A DNA stretch of 64,000 nucleotides from CAVXSP01 sp963724645 (lineage in GTDB: Bacteria > Acidobacteriota > Vicinamibacteria > Vicinamibacterales > SCN-69-37): the NCBI GenBank assembly GCA_963724645.1, contig CAVRVJ010000010.1, positions 434,001 through 498,000 of the forward strand, written 5' to 3'. Position 1 is the stretch's first letter; each line of letters starts with the position of its first letter. Position numbers and translations under genes: made by a program. The notes beneath the pieces are model-generated. The model did no database searches and was not told where the DNA came from. It was given only the letters and a program-made list of their open reading frames with translations. This document shows, one piece after another, positions 17,702 through 27,111 of this stretch.

Positions 17702-18265
17702 CTAAACCCGCGAGAGATACTCCCCGGTTTCCGTGTTGATTCGCACGGCGTCGCCGGTGTTCACGAACGCCGGCACATTCACAACGAGGCCGGTTTCGAG
17801 TGTGGCCGGCTTCACCTGCGCGGCGGCCGTGGCGCCCTTGATACCGGGAACCGTGTCCACCACCTTGAGGTCGACCGTTGGCGGCAGCTCGATACCGACG
17901 GGCTGGCCTTCGAACAGGTCGATCTTGATCACGGCCTCCGGCAGCAGATAGAGCGCCTGATCGCCGAGCGTCTCGCGCGTGATGTGCACCTGCTCGTAAC
18001 TCGACGTGTCCATGAAATTGAACATGTCGCCGTCCTTGTAGAGGAACTGCATCTCGACCTCATCCAGTACGGCCCGCTCGACGTCGTCTTCGGCCCGGAA
18101 CTTGTGGTCGGCCAGCCGCGTCGTGCGAATGTCGCGGAGCCGGCACTGAATGTGGGCCCGCTTGTTCCCTTGCGTCAGATGGTGCAAATCGATGACCCGG
18201 TACAGGTTGCCGTCCAGCTTGATCAAATTGCCTTTGCGAAGGCGCGTCGCTTGAATCGAACTCAT
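17702..18265 (-). CDS. efp: Elongation factor P
   Basis: 187 residues in three beta-barrel domains; relieves ribosome stalling at polyproline. The KOW-like N-terminal domain (residues 1-65), the middle OB domain (MQFLYKDGDMFNFMDTSSYEQ) and the C-terminal OB domain with the EF-P signature GATAAAQVKPATLETGLVVNVP are all present. The tip of the domain-I loop reads LTQGNKRAHIQ, so the position of the modified Lys in Escherichia coli EF-P aligns with Asn or the following Lys. That leaves the modification type open. Proline-rich proteins in the window (for example at 35.9 kb) are plausible clients. Confidence 0.95.
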   Translation of the reverse strand: MSSIQATRLRKGNLIKLDGNLYRVIDLHHLTQGNKRAHIQCRLRDIRTTRLADHKFRAEDDVERAVLDEVEMQFLYKDGDMFNFMDTSSYEQVHITRETLGDQALYLLPEAVIKIDLFEGQPVGIELPPTVDLKVVDTVPGIKGATAAAQVKPATLETGLVVNVPAFVNTGDAVRINTETGEYLSRV

Positions 18266-18404
18266 GTCTCCGGCGCTCTCCAGTGACGAGAATTGAACTT
18301 TTCATCCTACCACTTCCCAATCCGGCGGGTCGCGCTGCGCCTGGGCTCGCGGACGCTTGCCGCCATTGTCCGAAGCCCTCGATTCAGCGTTAGTATCGAA
18401 AGGT

Positions 18405-18797
18405 ATGCCGTGGGACCCGACGCAGGACCTGCTCACCATGCAGGAGCGCCTCGAGAGCCTGTTCGGCCAGGCGCGGCCGGGCTGGGTCCCGCCAGCCGAC
18501 CTCTGCGAGCTGCCCGATCGCTACATCCTGACTATTGAGTTACCAGGCCTGAAGCGCGAGGACGTCCAGCTCGATTTTCACGACGACACGCTGGTCCTTC
18601 ACGGCCGGCGGCCCGGACAGGGTTGCTGTCCCGAGCGGTACCAGCAGCTCGAGCGCGGGCAGGGCCAGTTTTCGCGAGCGTTCCGATTCGCCCAGCCGGT
18701 GTCCTCGTCAGGGATCACCGCCGACATCGTCGACGGTGTCCTGACCGTGGCGATTCCCAAGACCAGCCAGGAGACCCGTCGTCTCGAGATCGAGTGA
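18405..18797 (+). CDS. Small heat-shock protein, Hsp20/alpha-crystallin family
   Basis: About 130 residues from ATG 18405, chosen because GAAAGG lies just upstream. The alpha-crystallin domain spans residues about 35-130: PPADLCELPDRYILTIELPGLKREDVQLDFHDDTLVLHGRR, then GQFSRAFRFAQPV and the closing ADIVDGVLTVAIPK. Holdase chaperone in the cytosol. Immediately followed (5 bases) by the HtrA-type protease gene, so the two form a protein-quality-control operon. Confidence 0.93.
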   Translation: MPWDPTQDLLTMQERLESLFGQARPGWVPPADLCELPDRYILTIELPGLKREDVQLDFHDDTLVLHGRRPGQGCCPERYQQLERGQGQFSRAFRFAQPVSSSGITADIVDGVLTVAIPKTSQETRRLEIE

Positions 18798-18802
18798 ATC
18801 CA

Positions 18803-19924
18803 ATGCAACTGCAAACCAAGCTTCTCGCCGGCGTCATCCTGACCGTCGGCTTCATGGCCGGCCTGGTCGTGTCGGGCCGAATGTCCATGACGCAGCCGGG
18901 CTCGGGTGCTCAGGCGCCCACCGCCGAGCACGGGGCGCAGACGACGAGGCCCTCGCTGCCCGCGGCGGGTGCGTTGCCGGACTTGTCGGCGATCGCCGAG
19001 CGCGCGCTGAAGGTCGCGGCCAACATCTCTTCGACCTCAGTCACGGTCGTCAACGATCCGTTTACTCGCTTCTTCTACGGGCGCGACCTGGCCCAGCAGT
19101 CCCAGAGCCTCGGGTCGGGCGTCGTCGTGTCGCCTGACGGGTACGTGCTCACGAACACGCACGTCATCGGCAACGCGCGAGCGGATATCCGCGTGACGCT
19201 GTCGGAGGGCAAAGAGCGCCAGGGCAAACTGATCGGCTATGACGAAGTCACGGATCTCGCGGTGGTGAAGGTCGACGCGAAGGACCTGCCGACGCTGCCC
19301 TGGGGCGATTCGAGCAAGCTCCGCGTCGCCGAGTGGGTGCTCGCAATCGGTAACCCATTTCAACTGAGCGGCACGGTCACACTGGGTATCGTGTCGACCG
19401 TCAGCCGGTCTGGCAATCAGGTCGGCGCGTTCAAGGACCTGATCCAGACGGATGCGGCGATCAATCCCGGCAATTCCGGCGGCGCGCTGGTCAACGCCCG
19501 TGGCGAACTGGTCGGTATCAACTCGATGATTTACAGCGAAACCGGCGGCTACCAGGGCATCGGGTTCGCCATTCCCTCGAACGTTGCGCGAGGGATCATG
19601 GACGAGCTCATCAAGCACGGGGAGGTGCGCTACGGGTCGATCGGCGAAATCGCGTGGCGGACGATCGATCGCGATACCGCGCAGTACAACGGCCTCGGCG
19701 ACATGGCCGGCGCCCTGGTCTGGCAGATCGACCGAGGGTCATCGGCGTATCGTGCCGGCCTGCGGCCCCGCGACCTCGTCGTGGGCATGAACGGACAGAA
19801 GACGCCCGACCAGGATTCGCTGGGACGGTTGGTGATCGGCGCACCCATCGGCAGCGCGGCCAAGCTCGACGTCATCAGGGGCGGCCGGCACGTGACGATC
19901 GACGTGCAGATCGTGCCGCGATAG
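18803..19924 (+). CDS. HtrA/DegP-type serine protease with PDZ domain
   Basis: 373 residues from ATG 18803. N-terminal membrane anchor or signal (KLLAGVILTVGFMAGLVV), linker, then a trypsin-like domain with His120 (LTNTHVIGNA), Asp151 (VTDLAVVKV) and Ser225 (NPGNSGGAL). One PDZ domain follows (about 285-370: GALVWQIDRGSSAYRAGLRPRDLVVGMNGQ). Periplasmic degradation of misfolded proteins is expected. It follows hsp20 by 5 bases, so one stress promoter may serve both. All catalytic residues are intact. Confidence 0.94.
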   Translation: MQLQTKLLAGVILTVGFMAGLVVSGRMSMTQPGSGAQAPTAEHGAQTTRPSLPAAGALPDLSAIAERALKVAANISSTSVTVVNDPFTRFFYGRDLAQQSQSLGSGVVVSPDGYVLTNTHVIGNARADIRVTLSEGKERQGKLIGYDEVTDLAVVKVDAKDLPTLPWGDSSKLRVAEWVLAIGNPFQLSGTVTLGIVSTVSRSGNQVGAFKDLIQTDAAINPGNSGGALVNARGELVGINSMIYSETGGYQGIGFAIPSNVARGIMDELIKHGEVRYGSIGEIAWRTIDRDTAQYNGLGDMAGALVWQIDRGSSAYRAGLRPRDLVVGMNGQKTPDQDSLGRLVIGAPIGSAAKLDVIRGGRHVTIDVQIVPR

Positions 19925-19990
19925 CGGGCTGACGGCGGGCGCCCTCCCCCCGCGACGCGCACGCCCTCACTCCGGGCGACGTGCGCCCCT

Positions 19991-20590
19991 TCACGCTCTT
20001 GTCACGCCGTTGTGCCCTTCCCAATAACAGCGCCACTTCCTTTCGGTGCCGACGCGGATTCCCACTCGTGGCGACCAGGCCAGCGCCGACGGCTTGATAC
20101 CGCGATCTTCGATGCCCAGCGGGCCTGACGTCAGTGGCCGGGCGTTGTGCCGAAGATCGACGCCAAGCGCCACCGACAGATTGCCCGGCCCGCGGCACAG
20201 CCAATGCACGTCCATCCGCGCCGAGCCGCGGCGCCTGCGCATGAGGTCGATGCCTTCGATCGGCTCGAGTGCGCGAATCAGAACCGCCGCCGGCGACCCT
20301 TCGGGTTCTGTCACGGCGTTGACCAGGTAATGGAGGCCGTAATTGAGGTAGACATACGCGCGGCCGGGCGGACCGTAGAGCGGCGCGTTGCGCTTCGTGG
20401 GCCCGGGGGCGGCATGGCAGGCTGGATCGGTTTCGCCGATGTAGGCCTCGGCCTCGACAATCGCGCCGGACACGCGCCGCCCACGCACCTCGTGCACCAG
20501 CACCTTGCCGATCAGATCTTCGAGTACCTCGAGAGTCGGCCGGCAATAGAAGGATAAGGGGAGGGGCCCGTCGGGCGCTTCGTGGCTCAA
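19991..20590 (-). CDS. 3-methyladenine DNA glycosylase, AAG/MPG type
   Basis: 199 residues. Removes alkylated purines in base-excision repair. Family blocks: VEAEAYIGETDPACHA (with the catalytic Glu), GPTKRNAPLYGPPGRAYVYL, YGLHYLVNAVTEPEGSPAAVLIRALEP and CRGPGNLSVALG. The start is TTG at 20588-20590, overlapping the TGA of the upstream HEAT-repeat gene as TTGA, so the two are translationally coupled. uvrA lies just upstream, giving a DNA-repair run uvrA-HEAT-mpg. Confidence 0.94.
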   Translation of the reverse strand: MSHEAPDGPLPLSFYCRPTLEVLEDLIGKVLVHEVRGRRVSGAIVEAEAYIGETDPACHAAPGPTKRNAPLYGPPGRAYVYLNYGLHYLVNAVTEPEGSPAAVLIRALEPIEGIDLMRRRRGSARMDVHWLCRGPGNLSVALGVDLRHNARPLTSGPLGIEDRGIKPSALAWSPRVGIRVGTERKWRCYWEGHNGVTRA

Positions 20591-21831
20591 GATCTTGTGA
20601 GTCTGTTGATCGCGTTCGTGGCTGCCCGGCTGACGCGTTCGTCTTTGTCCTTCAAGAACGGCTCGATCAGCGGCAGCGCCTCACGCGTGCCGGCGAATCC
20701 CAGCACGTGAACCAGGTCGGCCCGAAAACGGCCATCGGCGGCGGCGCCGAGCGTTGACTGGATGCCTGGGAGCGCGGCCGGGCCAAGTTCGAGCAGGTAA
20801 TCCCGCGCTTGTGCAGTCACGTCGGGCGAGGCGAGCGCGGCGGCAATCACGTGCGATTGGGATTCACCGAGCAATCCAACGGCAAAAGTCGCGGCCAGAC
20901 GCGCCGCGCTCGACGCATCGCTCGTCATCATGACCTTCAGCGCGTCCATCGATTCGCGAGCACCGAGACGGCCGAGCCCCTCGGCGGCCGCGCGGCGAAT
21001 CAGCGGGTTCACATCTGTCAGCCGCGATCGGAACAGCCCGAGAGACGACGAATGACCCGTACGCGCGAGCGCCAGCAGCATTTCGGCGGCGACGTCGTCG
21101 TTGCGATAGTAGGCCACCAGTTCCGTCAGCGACTGGACGGCCCGCTCCTCGCGAATCCGGCCGAGCGCCTCCGCGCAATAACGGCGGACGAGCCCGCTCG
21201 AATCGTTGAGCCCGGCGATCAGCTTGTCACCGGCTTCCGTCACGCGCAGCCTCCCAATCACGCGCGCCGTGGCCGCGCGAATGATCGGATCGTAATGATC
21301 CAGTCCATCGAGCAGACTTTTGGCCTGAGCTGGCGGGAGCGGCGGCTCGCCAATGACACCGGCGGCATGGACCGCGTCGAAGCGGATGCGAGCGTTGCTG
21401 TCGCGCATGGCGGCGATCAGGTTGTCGAGCAGCACGGGCGGCGCCGGTCCGGCGACCCGCACGAGCGGCCCGGCATCGAACGCCTCCTGCGCGCGGCTGC
21501 GGGATCCGCCGGTCAAGCTGTGCCGCTCGCCAATCGACTCCACCAGAAAAAACGTCAGCTCGGCGTCGATCGCCGCGAACTGCACCCGGTCGTCCGGATC
21601 GGTGACGAGCGGCGCCACGTATTCCGCCGTGGCCGCGTAGCCGGCGTTACCCAACTGCTCCACCGCGGTCAGCCGCACTTTTGCCTCGGGATGGCGGAGA
21701 TTGCGGATGACGTCCTGCCATTGAGCGGCACTCGAATTCGAGGCGGCCTGAAAGTTGGCGCCGGCCCTCAGACCCGCGCACCCGGCAACGATCGCCAACA
21801 TCACCGTCAGCACGCGTGCCTCGTTGCTCAT
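20587..21831 (-). CDS. Exported HEAT-repeat protein
   Basis: About 414 residues from ATG 21831, four bases after the uvrA stop. The N-terminus (VLTVMLAIVAGCAGLRAGA) is a signal sequence with a Cys that could be lipidated. The remainder is a chain of helical HEAT/PBS-lyase-type repeats, for example VIRNLRHPEAKVRLTAVEQLG, AAMRDSNARIRFDAVHAAG, GLNDSSGLVRRYCAEALG and RSRLTDVNPLIRRAAAEGLG. Such solenoids bind proteins; the partner is unknown. Position between two DNA-repair genes is probably only operon economy because this protein is exported. Confidence 0.85.
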   Translation of the reverse strand: MSNEARVLTVMLAIVAGCAGLRAGANFQAASNSSAAQWQDVIRNLRHPEAKVRLTAVEQLGNAGYAATAEYVAPLVTDPDDRVQFAAIDAELTFFLVESIGERHSLTGGSRSRAQEAFDAGPLVRVAGPAPPVLLDNLIAAMRDSNARIRFDAVHAAGVIGEPPLPPAQAKSLLDGLDHYDPIIRAATARVIGRLRVTEAGDKLIAGLNDSSGLVRRYCAEALGRIREERAVQSLTELVAYYRNDDVAAEMLLALARTGHSSSLGLFRSRLTDVNPLIRRAAAEGLGRLGARESMDALKVMMTSDASSAARLAATFAVGLLGESQSHVIAAALASPDVTAQARDYLLELGPAALPGIQSTLGAAADGRFRADLVHVLGFAGTREALPLIEPFLKDKDERVSRAATNAINRLTRS

Positions 21832-21835
21832 GCCG

Positions 21836-24800
21836 TCAAGCCTCCGACACAAAAGCATGTTCGCGCCCCGCCGCGAGCGTGCGATTCAAGTAGCGTCCGG
21901 TATACGAGACGGAAACCTTGGCCACCTGTTCGGGCGTTCCGAACGCCACGACTTCTCCGCCGGCCTCGCCTCCCTCGGGGCCGAGGTCGATGATCCAGTC
22001 CGCCGTTTTCAACACGTCGAGGTTGTGCTCGATCACCAGCAGGCTGTGGCCAGCCGCCAGCAGCTTTCTGAAGGCGGCGAGCAGTTTGACGATGTCGTCG
22101 AAGTGCAGGCCCGTCGTCGGCTCGTCCAGCACGTAGAGCACCCGCTCTCCGGCCTGCGATCCCAGATGCGAGGCAATCTTGATCCGTTGCGCTTCTCCCC
22201 CGGACAACGTCGTGGCCGGCTGCCCGAGCCGGAGATACCCGAGGCCGATCTCATCGAGCACCTGGAGGCGGCGCAGGACCTTCGGCGACCCGGCGAAAAA
22301 GGCGAGCGCCTCGCGCACGGTCATCCCGAGCACCTGATCGATGTCGCGCCCCTTGTAGCGGACCTCCAGCACCTTGGGCCGGAACCGTTTGCCGTCGCAC
22401 TGATCGCAGGGCACGAAGACGTCGGCCAGGAACTGCATTTCCACGCGCACGCCACCTTCGCCCTCGCACGTCTCGCAGCGTCCGCCCGGGACGTTGAACG
22501 AAAAGTGGCTCGCGGTCAGACCCCGCGCCCTGGCGTCCTTCGTGGCGGCGAACAGCTCGCGGATGGGATCGAACGCCTTGAGGTAAGTCACTGGATTCGA
22601 TCGCGGCGTCCGCCCGATGGGCTGCTGATCGACCAGGACGGCATCGGAGATGTACTCGACGCCGTCGAGGCGCCGGTGGGTACCGACGCGCCGATCCCAG
22701 TCGCCCTTGGCGCGCTTGACCGCCGCGTAGATGACGTCGTGCACGAGCGTCGATTTCCCCGATCCGCTGACACCGGTGATACAGGTCATCACGCCCAGCG
22801 GAATGTCCACGTCCACGTCCTTTAGATTGTGCTCCGACGCCCCGAAGACCTTCAGACGCTGCAGACCGGGGCGCCGCCGCGCCTGAGGGAGCGCGACAGC
22901 CAGATCGTCCCGCAGGTACTTGGCCGTGAGCGACTTCGAGTCCTGCAGCAGGCCGCTGTAGGAGCCGGAGTAGATGATGCGCCCCCCCTGCTCGCCGGCG
23001 CCTAATCCCAGATCGACGATCTGGTCGGCCACTCGCATCATGTCCGCGTCGTGTTCGACGACGATGACCGTGTTGCCCTGATCGCGGAGCTGCAGCAGGA
23101 TCGCAATCAGCCTCTCGTTGTCGCGCGGATGCAATCCAACCGACGGCTCGTCGAGCACGTACAGCGTGTCGACGAGCGCCGACCCGAGCGACGTGGCCAG
23201 GTTGATGCGCTGGGATTCGCCCCCGGACAGGGTGGACGACAGGCGATCGAGCGTCAGGTAGTCGAGCCCAACGTCGGTCAGAAAGCCCAGCCGCCGGCGG
23301 ATTTCCCGCAGGATCTTGTCGGCCACGTCGGCTTCCTTCTCCGTCAGCTCGAGGGCATGAAAGAAATCCTCGGCCGCCTTCACGGTCAACCCGCAGACCA
23401 CATCAATCGTGCGGCCGCCGACCTGAACGTCGCGAGCTTCGCGCCGCAGCCGGGTGCCCCCACAATCGCGGCACGTCAGATAGCCCCGGTAGCGGCTCAG
23501 AAACACGCGCACGTGCACCTTGTATTTCTTGCGCTCGAGCCGTCGAAAAAACCCCTGAATGCCGTCATAGCTGCAGTCTTCGTCGTCGCCGCCGGAGGCC
23601 AGGCCTTCGACCACGAATCGCCGCTCCTCCTCGGTCAGATCCTGCCAGGGCACGTCCAGCCGCACGTCGGCGCCTCTGGCGACCCGCTTGAGCTGCGCGA
23701 GACAACTCCGGTAGTGCGGCTTGCTCCATGGCTCGATGGCGCCGCCGTTGATCGATTTCTGAGGATCCGGAACAACCAGATCCATGTCGAGCTCGATCGT
23801 GTTGCCGAAGCCGTGGCAGGTCGGGCAGGCGCCGAACGGATTGTTGAATGAGAACAATCGCGGCTGCGGCACTTCGTACGCGATCCCGCACGTCCGGCAT
23901 TCGAAGCGCTCGCTGAACCGGAAGGTCCGGACGGGCGCGCCGGCCTGGTCGACTTCCACGGCGAACGCAGCGCCGTCGCCCTCATGAAAGGCGGTCTCAA
24001 TCGAATCGGTCAGCCGGGATCGAAGGCCGCTCTCGACACGCAGGCGATCGACTACGACCGCAAGCGACGCGACGCCGCGGAGAGGCGCAAGGTCCGCCGC
24101 CGCCTCGTCGATCGTTGTCGTCTTGCCCGAGATCAGCAGCCGTCCGAATCCGCGCCGGCGCAAGGTGTTCAGCGTGCTGACCAGTGGATCTTCGGACGGC
24201 GGCGACAGGACCCCTGGCGCCGGTTTCTCCTCCGGCTGATCCGCGAAGTCGGCACTGGGTGTCACGTCCTCAAAAGGCAGCTCGTCACTCTGGACGCTGC
24301 CGGAATCGTCGTCGGGCATGCCGGGCTCGAGCGGAACAGCCAGCGCCGGAAAGTCGAAGCCGATCAGCAGCCGCGTGCCCGCCGGCAACTGCTCGAGCTC
24401 GCCGGCGACGACCTCAGGAGATTCGCGCTCGACCCCTTTGCCGCACTGACGGCAGATCGTGCGGCCGACGCGCGCCCAGAGCAGCCGCAGATAGTCGTGA
24501 ATCTCCGTCGTCGTCCCGACCGTCGATCGTGGATTCCGGATGCTGTTCTTCTGGCGAATCGCAATGGCCGGCGCGATGCCCTCGATCGCCTCGACGTCCG
24601 GTTTCTCCATCCGCTCGAGAAACTGCCGGGCGTAGGCCGAGAGCGACTCGACGTAGCGCCGCTGCCCTTCGGCGTAGATGGTGTCGAACGCAAGCGAGGA
24701 CTTCCCCGACCCGCTCACACCCGTGAAAACGACGAGCGCGCGGTGAGGCACCGAGAGGTCGACGCCCTTCAGGTTGTGGGTGCGCGCGCCGCGAACGACC

Positions 24801-24850
24801 AGGAGGCCGGCGGCTCGTTCGACAGGTGCCGGCAGCGTGACGTCGGACAT
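21836..24850 (-). CDS. uvrA: UvrABC excinuclease subunit A
   Basis: 1,004-residue damage-recognition ATPase. First Walker A GVSGSGKSSLAFDTIYAEGQ at about residue 44; signature LSGGESQRINLA; second Walker A GVSGSGKSTLVHDVIY; second signature LSGGEAQRIKIASHLG. Zinc Cys pairs are seen at CRQC, CRTC/CPTC and CETC/CDQC. A Pro/Asp/Glu-rich stretch of about 45 residues (after ALAVPLEPGMPDDDSGS) sits in the early linker and looks like a disordered insertion. Followed by the HEAT and mpg genes in one operon. Confidence 0.97.
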   Translation of the reverse strand: MSDVTLPAPVERAAGLLVVRGARTHNLKGVDLSVPHRALVVFTGVSGSGKSSLAFDTIYAEGQRRYVESLSAYARQFLERMEKPDVEAIEGIAPAIAIRQKNSIRNPRSTVGTTTEIHDYLRLLWARVGRTICRQCGKGVERESPEVVAGELEQLPAGTRLLIGFDFPALAVPLEPGMPDDDSGSVQSDELPFEDVTPSADFADQPEEKPAPGVLSPPSEDPLVSTLNTLRRRGFGRLLISGKTTTIDEAAADLAPLRGVASLAVVVDRLRVESGLRSRLTDSIETAFHEGDGAAFAVEVDQAGAPVRTFRFSERFECRTCGIAYEVPQPRLFSFNNPFGACPTCHGFGNTIELDMDLVVPDPQKSINGGAIEPWSKPHYRSCLAQLKRVARGADVRLDVPWQDLTEEERRFVVEGLASGGDDEDCSYDGIQGFFRRLERKKYKVHVRVFLSRYRGYLTCRDCGGTRLRREARDVQVGGRTIDVVCGLTVKAAEDFFHALELTEKEADVADKILREIRRRLGFLTDVGLDYLTLDRLSSTLSGGESQRINLATSLGSALVDTLYVLDEPSVGLHPRDNERLIAILLQLRDQGNTVIVVEHDADMMRVADQIVDLGLGAGEQGGRIIYSGSYSGLLQDSKSLTAKYLRDDLAVALPQARRRPGLQRLKVFGASEHNLKDVDVDIPLGVMTCITGVSGSGKSTLVHDVIYAAVKRAKGDWDRRVGTHRRLDGVEYISDAVLVDQQPIGRTPRSNPVTYLKAFDPIRELFAATKDARARGLTASHFSFNVPGGRCETCEGEGGVRVEMQFLADVFVPCDQCDGKRFRPKVLEVRYKGRDIDQVLGMTVREALAFFAGSPKVLRRLQVLDEIGLGYLRLGQPATTLSGGEAQRIKIASHLGSQAGERVLYVLDEPTTGLHFDDIVKLLAAFRKLLAAGHSLLVIEHNLDVLKTADWIIDLGPEGGEAGGEVVAFGTPEQVAKVSVSYTGRYLNRTLAAGREHAFVSEA

Positions 24851-25111
24851 GAGTGCTCTATCGGGTTTCCTGACGACAGCCCAAGAGAAGGATGTTACTA
24901 CACGGCCGCAGAGGCTCCGGACCTCACCAGGTCGCCAGCCTGCCTATTCCCCTGCGCCCCGCCCTCGTGTTATTCTCCTGACGTCGGGTCCACACACCGT
25001 AGCGACCTATCCAGCCAAGAGTCCGCACAACCCCGTGACCACAATGTTCGCGCTGCGGCGTAAGCTATCGGGCCTCAATCCCATCTAGTCCCCCTCCGCG
25101 AGGCACAGTCA
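24851..25111. other. Divergent promoter region of uvrA and the RRM gene
   Basis: 261 bp without a gene. It should carry both promoters. GAGG eight bases before GTG 25112 is the ribosome site of the RRM gene. No LexA-type palindrome was recognised. Confidence 0.5.
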
Positions 25112-25753
25112 GTGGCAATACGTTTGTTCGTCGGCAACATGCCCTATGGGGCCACCGAGGCAGACTTGCGCGCGCACTTTTCCGGCGTGGGCGAGCCGTC
25201 TCAAATCGTGATTCCGGTCGACCGCGAGACCGGCCGGCCCCGGGGATTTGCATTCGTCGAATTCCAGGACCGCGCCGTCGCTGAGGCCGCGATCGCGAAG
25301 TTCAACCAGCAGCCGTTCATGGGCCGCTCGCTTTCCGTCAGCGAAGCGCGTCCACGTGAAGAGCGACCCGCGGGCGGGTTCAGTCGTCCGCCGGGCGGCG
25401 GGTTCAGCCCGAGGCCACCAGGCGGCGGTTTTGGCAGTCGTCCGCCCGGATCTGGATTCGGCGGGCCCGGCGGCGGTTTCAGACCCGGCAGTCCTCCGCG
25501 CGGTGGCGACGCCGCGGGGCCTTCGCGCTTCGGCCCGCCGAAGAAGAAGAGCGCCTCCAGCGAAAAACGCTGGGAGAGCAAGGAACGCGGGCCGAAGGGC
25601 CCCATCAAGGAGCGCTATTCCGGCCGCATGGGCGGCCTCTACGACGATCCCAACGACGAGCCGATTGCGCCGCCGACGGATTTCGACGATCCGGCAGCGA
25701 CCGCCCCGCAGGGACCGGACTTTCCCGAACCGCCGGACGACGATCAGGAATAG
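25112..25753 (+). CDS. RRM RNA-binding protein with Gly/Pro-rich tail
   Basis: 213 residues from GTG. One RRM at residues 1-80: RNP2 is LFVGNM (residues 5-10) and RNP1 is RGFAFVEF (about 45-52). After it comes a low-complexity tail with repeated GGGF and RPPGG units (residues about 88-135), then a basic segment (PKKKSASSEKRWESKERG) and an acidic end (PPDDDQE). This is the layout of bacterial glycine-rich RNA-binding proteins, often linked to cold or RNA-chaperone roles. The disordered tail is longer than usual. Confidence 0.9.
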   Translation: MAIRLFVGNMPYGATEADLRAHFSGVGEPSQIVIPVDRETGRPRGFAFVEFQDRAVAEAAIAKFNQQPFMGRSLSVSEARPREERPAGGFSRPPGGGFSPRPPGGGFGSRPPGSGFGGPGGGFRPGSPPRGGDAAGPSRFGPPKKKSASSEKRWESKERGPKGPIKERYSGRMGGLYDDPNDEPIAPPTDFDDPAATAPQGPDFPEPPDDDQE

Positions 25754-25806
25754 GAACCGGCCCCTGTCCGGGGCCTGAGCCTCGGCCCGGTCTCATTTCC
25801 GCCACC

Positions 25807-26676
25807 ATGCAGGTCGACATCGCGTTCGATGTCAAAGCCGACCTCGGCGAGGGCCCGGTCTGGGACCTCGCGCGCGAACGCCTGTTATTTGTCGACATCA
25901 TGAAAGGCGATCTGCACGCCTTCGATCCCGCCACTGGCGGCGACGCGGTGTTTGAGATCGGCCAGCCGATCGGCGCCGTCACGCCGACCGTGCGCGGCGA
26001 CTGGCTGGCCGCGGTGCGCGACGGGTTTGTGCGAGTCGATCCGGCCACCGGCGCCACGACGCCGGCGGCAATCGTCGAGCGTGACCGGCCCGACAACCGC
26101 ATGAACGACGGTTACTGCGATCCGCGCGGACGCTTCTGGGCGGGCACGATGTCGATGACCCACGTCCGCGAAGCCGGCGCGCTCTACCGTCTCGATCCAA
26201 ACGGCGAGGTCACCTGCATGCTGACGGGAGTCACGACGTCGAACGGGATCGACTGGAGTCCGGACGGGCGCTTGCTTTATTACGTCGATACCGGCACGGG
26301 CCGAATCGACCTGTTCGATTTCGATTTGGATGACGGCGCGATCTGGGGCCGCCGCGTCTTCGCCGTGATTCCCGAGAACGAAGGCAAGCCCGACGGCCTC
26401 ATCGTCGACGCCGACGGATGCCTGTGGCTGGCTCTCTGGGGCGGCGGCGCTCTCCATCGCTACGCGCCTGACGGCCGGCGCGATCGCACGCTCGCGCTGC
26501 CGGTCACGCATCCCACCAAGTGCGCGTTCGCCGGCGCCGACCTCTCGGACCTGTACATCACCAGCGCCAGCCGGCCGCTGTCAGCCGCCGCGCGCGCGGC
26601 GGAGCCGCATGCCGGCAGTGTCTTTCATTGCCGTCCTGGCGTGAAGGGAAGAGCGGCGACGCCCTTCGGCGGATAG
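25807..26676 (+). CDS. SMP-30/gluconolactonase/LRE family lactonase
   Basis: 289 residues forming a six-bladed propeller. The metal-site residues of the family are visible: Glu in LGEGPVWD (about residue 18), Asn in RMNDGYCDPRGRFWAGTM (about 101), Asn in TTSNGIDWSPDG and Asp in GKPDGLIVDADG. Hydrolyses sugar-acid lactones; the precise substrate is unknown. It is cytosolic because no signal peptide is present. It follows the RRM gene by 53 bases but seems functionally unrelated. Confidence 0.9.
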   Translation: MQVDIAFDVKADLGEGPVWDLARERLLFVDIMKGDLHAFDPATGGDAVFEIGQPIGAVTPTVRGDWLAAVRDGFVRVDPATGATTPAAIVERDRPDNRMNDGYCDPRGRFWAGTMSMTHVREAGALYRLDPNGEVTCMLTGVTTSNGIDWSPDGRLLYYVDTGTGRIDLFDFDLDDGAIWGRRVFAVIPENEGKPDGLIVDADGCLWLALWGGGALHRYAPDGRRDRTLALPVTHPTKCAFAGADLSDLYITSASRPLSAAARAAEPHAGSVFHCRPGVKGRAATPFGG

Positions 26677-26765
26677 GTGACTGGCACGACGCCCTCGTCG
26701 GCGCGTTGACGGCAACCACGCCGCCGCTGAGGACGTCGCTCCGGCCGGCAGTACGGGGCCGCGAA

Positions 26766-27032
26766 TTACTTGAGGTGCTTGCCGACCAGCTTGGTCATCT
26801 CGAACATGTTGACCGTCGCCTTCCCGCCGAAGACTGTTTTCAGGGCCGCGTCCGCGTTGATGTTGCGTTTGTTCTTCTGATCCTGCAGCTTGTTCTTCTT
26901 GATGTAGGCCCAGAGGCGCTTGGTCACTTCGGTGCGCGGAATGGGATTCGATCCGACAATCTCCGCCAGCGCAGCGTCGGGCTGGACGGGCTTCATGAAT
27001 GCGGCATTCGCTTTCTTCGCGGCTTTGGCCAT
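26766..27032 (-). CDS. SWIB/MDM2-domain protein
   Basis: 88 residues from ATG 27032, chosen for GGAGT five bases upstream. After a Lys/Ala-rich N-terminus, the SWIB fold covers residues 15-88: MKPVQPDAALAEIVGSNPIP, KRLWAYIKKNKLQDQKNKR and the closing FGGKATVNMFEMTKLVGKHL. Small SWIB proteins occur in Acidobacteriota, Chlamydiae and other phyla and are thought to be nucleoid- or chromatin-like DNA-associated proteins. Role here is unknown. Convergent with the lactonase gene. Confidence 0.92.
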   Translation of the reverse strand: MAKAAKKANAAFMKPVQPDAALAEIVGSNPIPRTEVTKRLWAYIKKNKLQDQKNKRNINADAALKTVFGGKATVNMFEMTKLVGKHLK

Positions 27033-27111
27033 TGGGACTCCTTTGAAGGGTCGGACGGTCAGTTCTTCGTGCACCTGAGGATATCGCAAGATCCGGGCAA
27101 AACGGGCGTCT

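Noticed and set aside
18623..18802. 60-residue N-terminal extension of the HtrA protease overlapping hsp20
   Set aside because: The extension lies in an alternative frame of hsp20. The ATG at 18803 is followed directly by the signal/anchor sequence.
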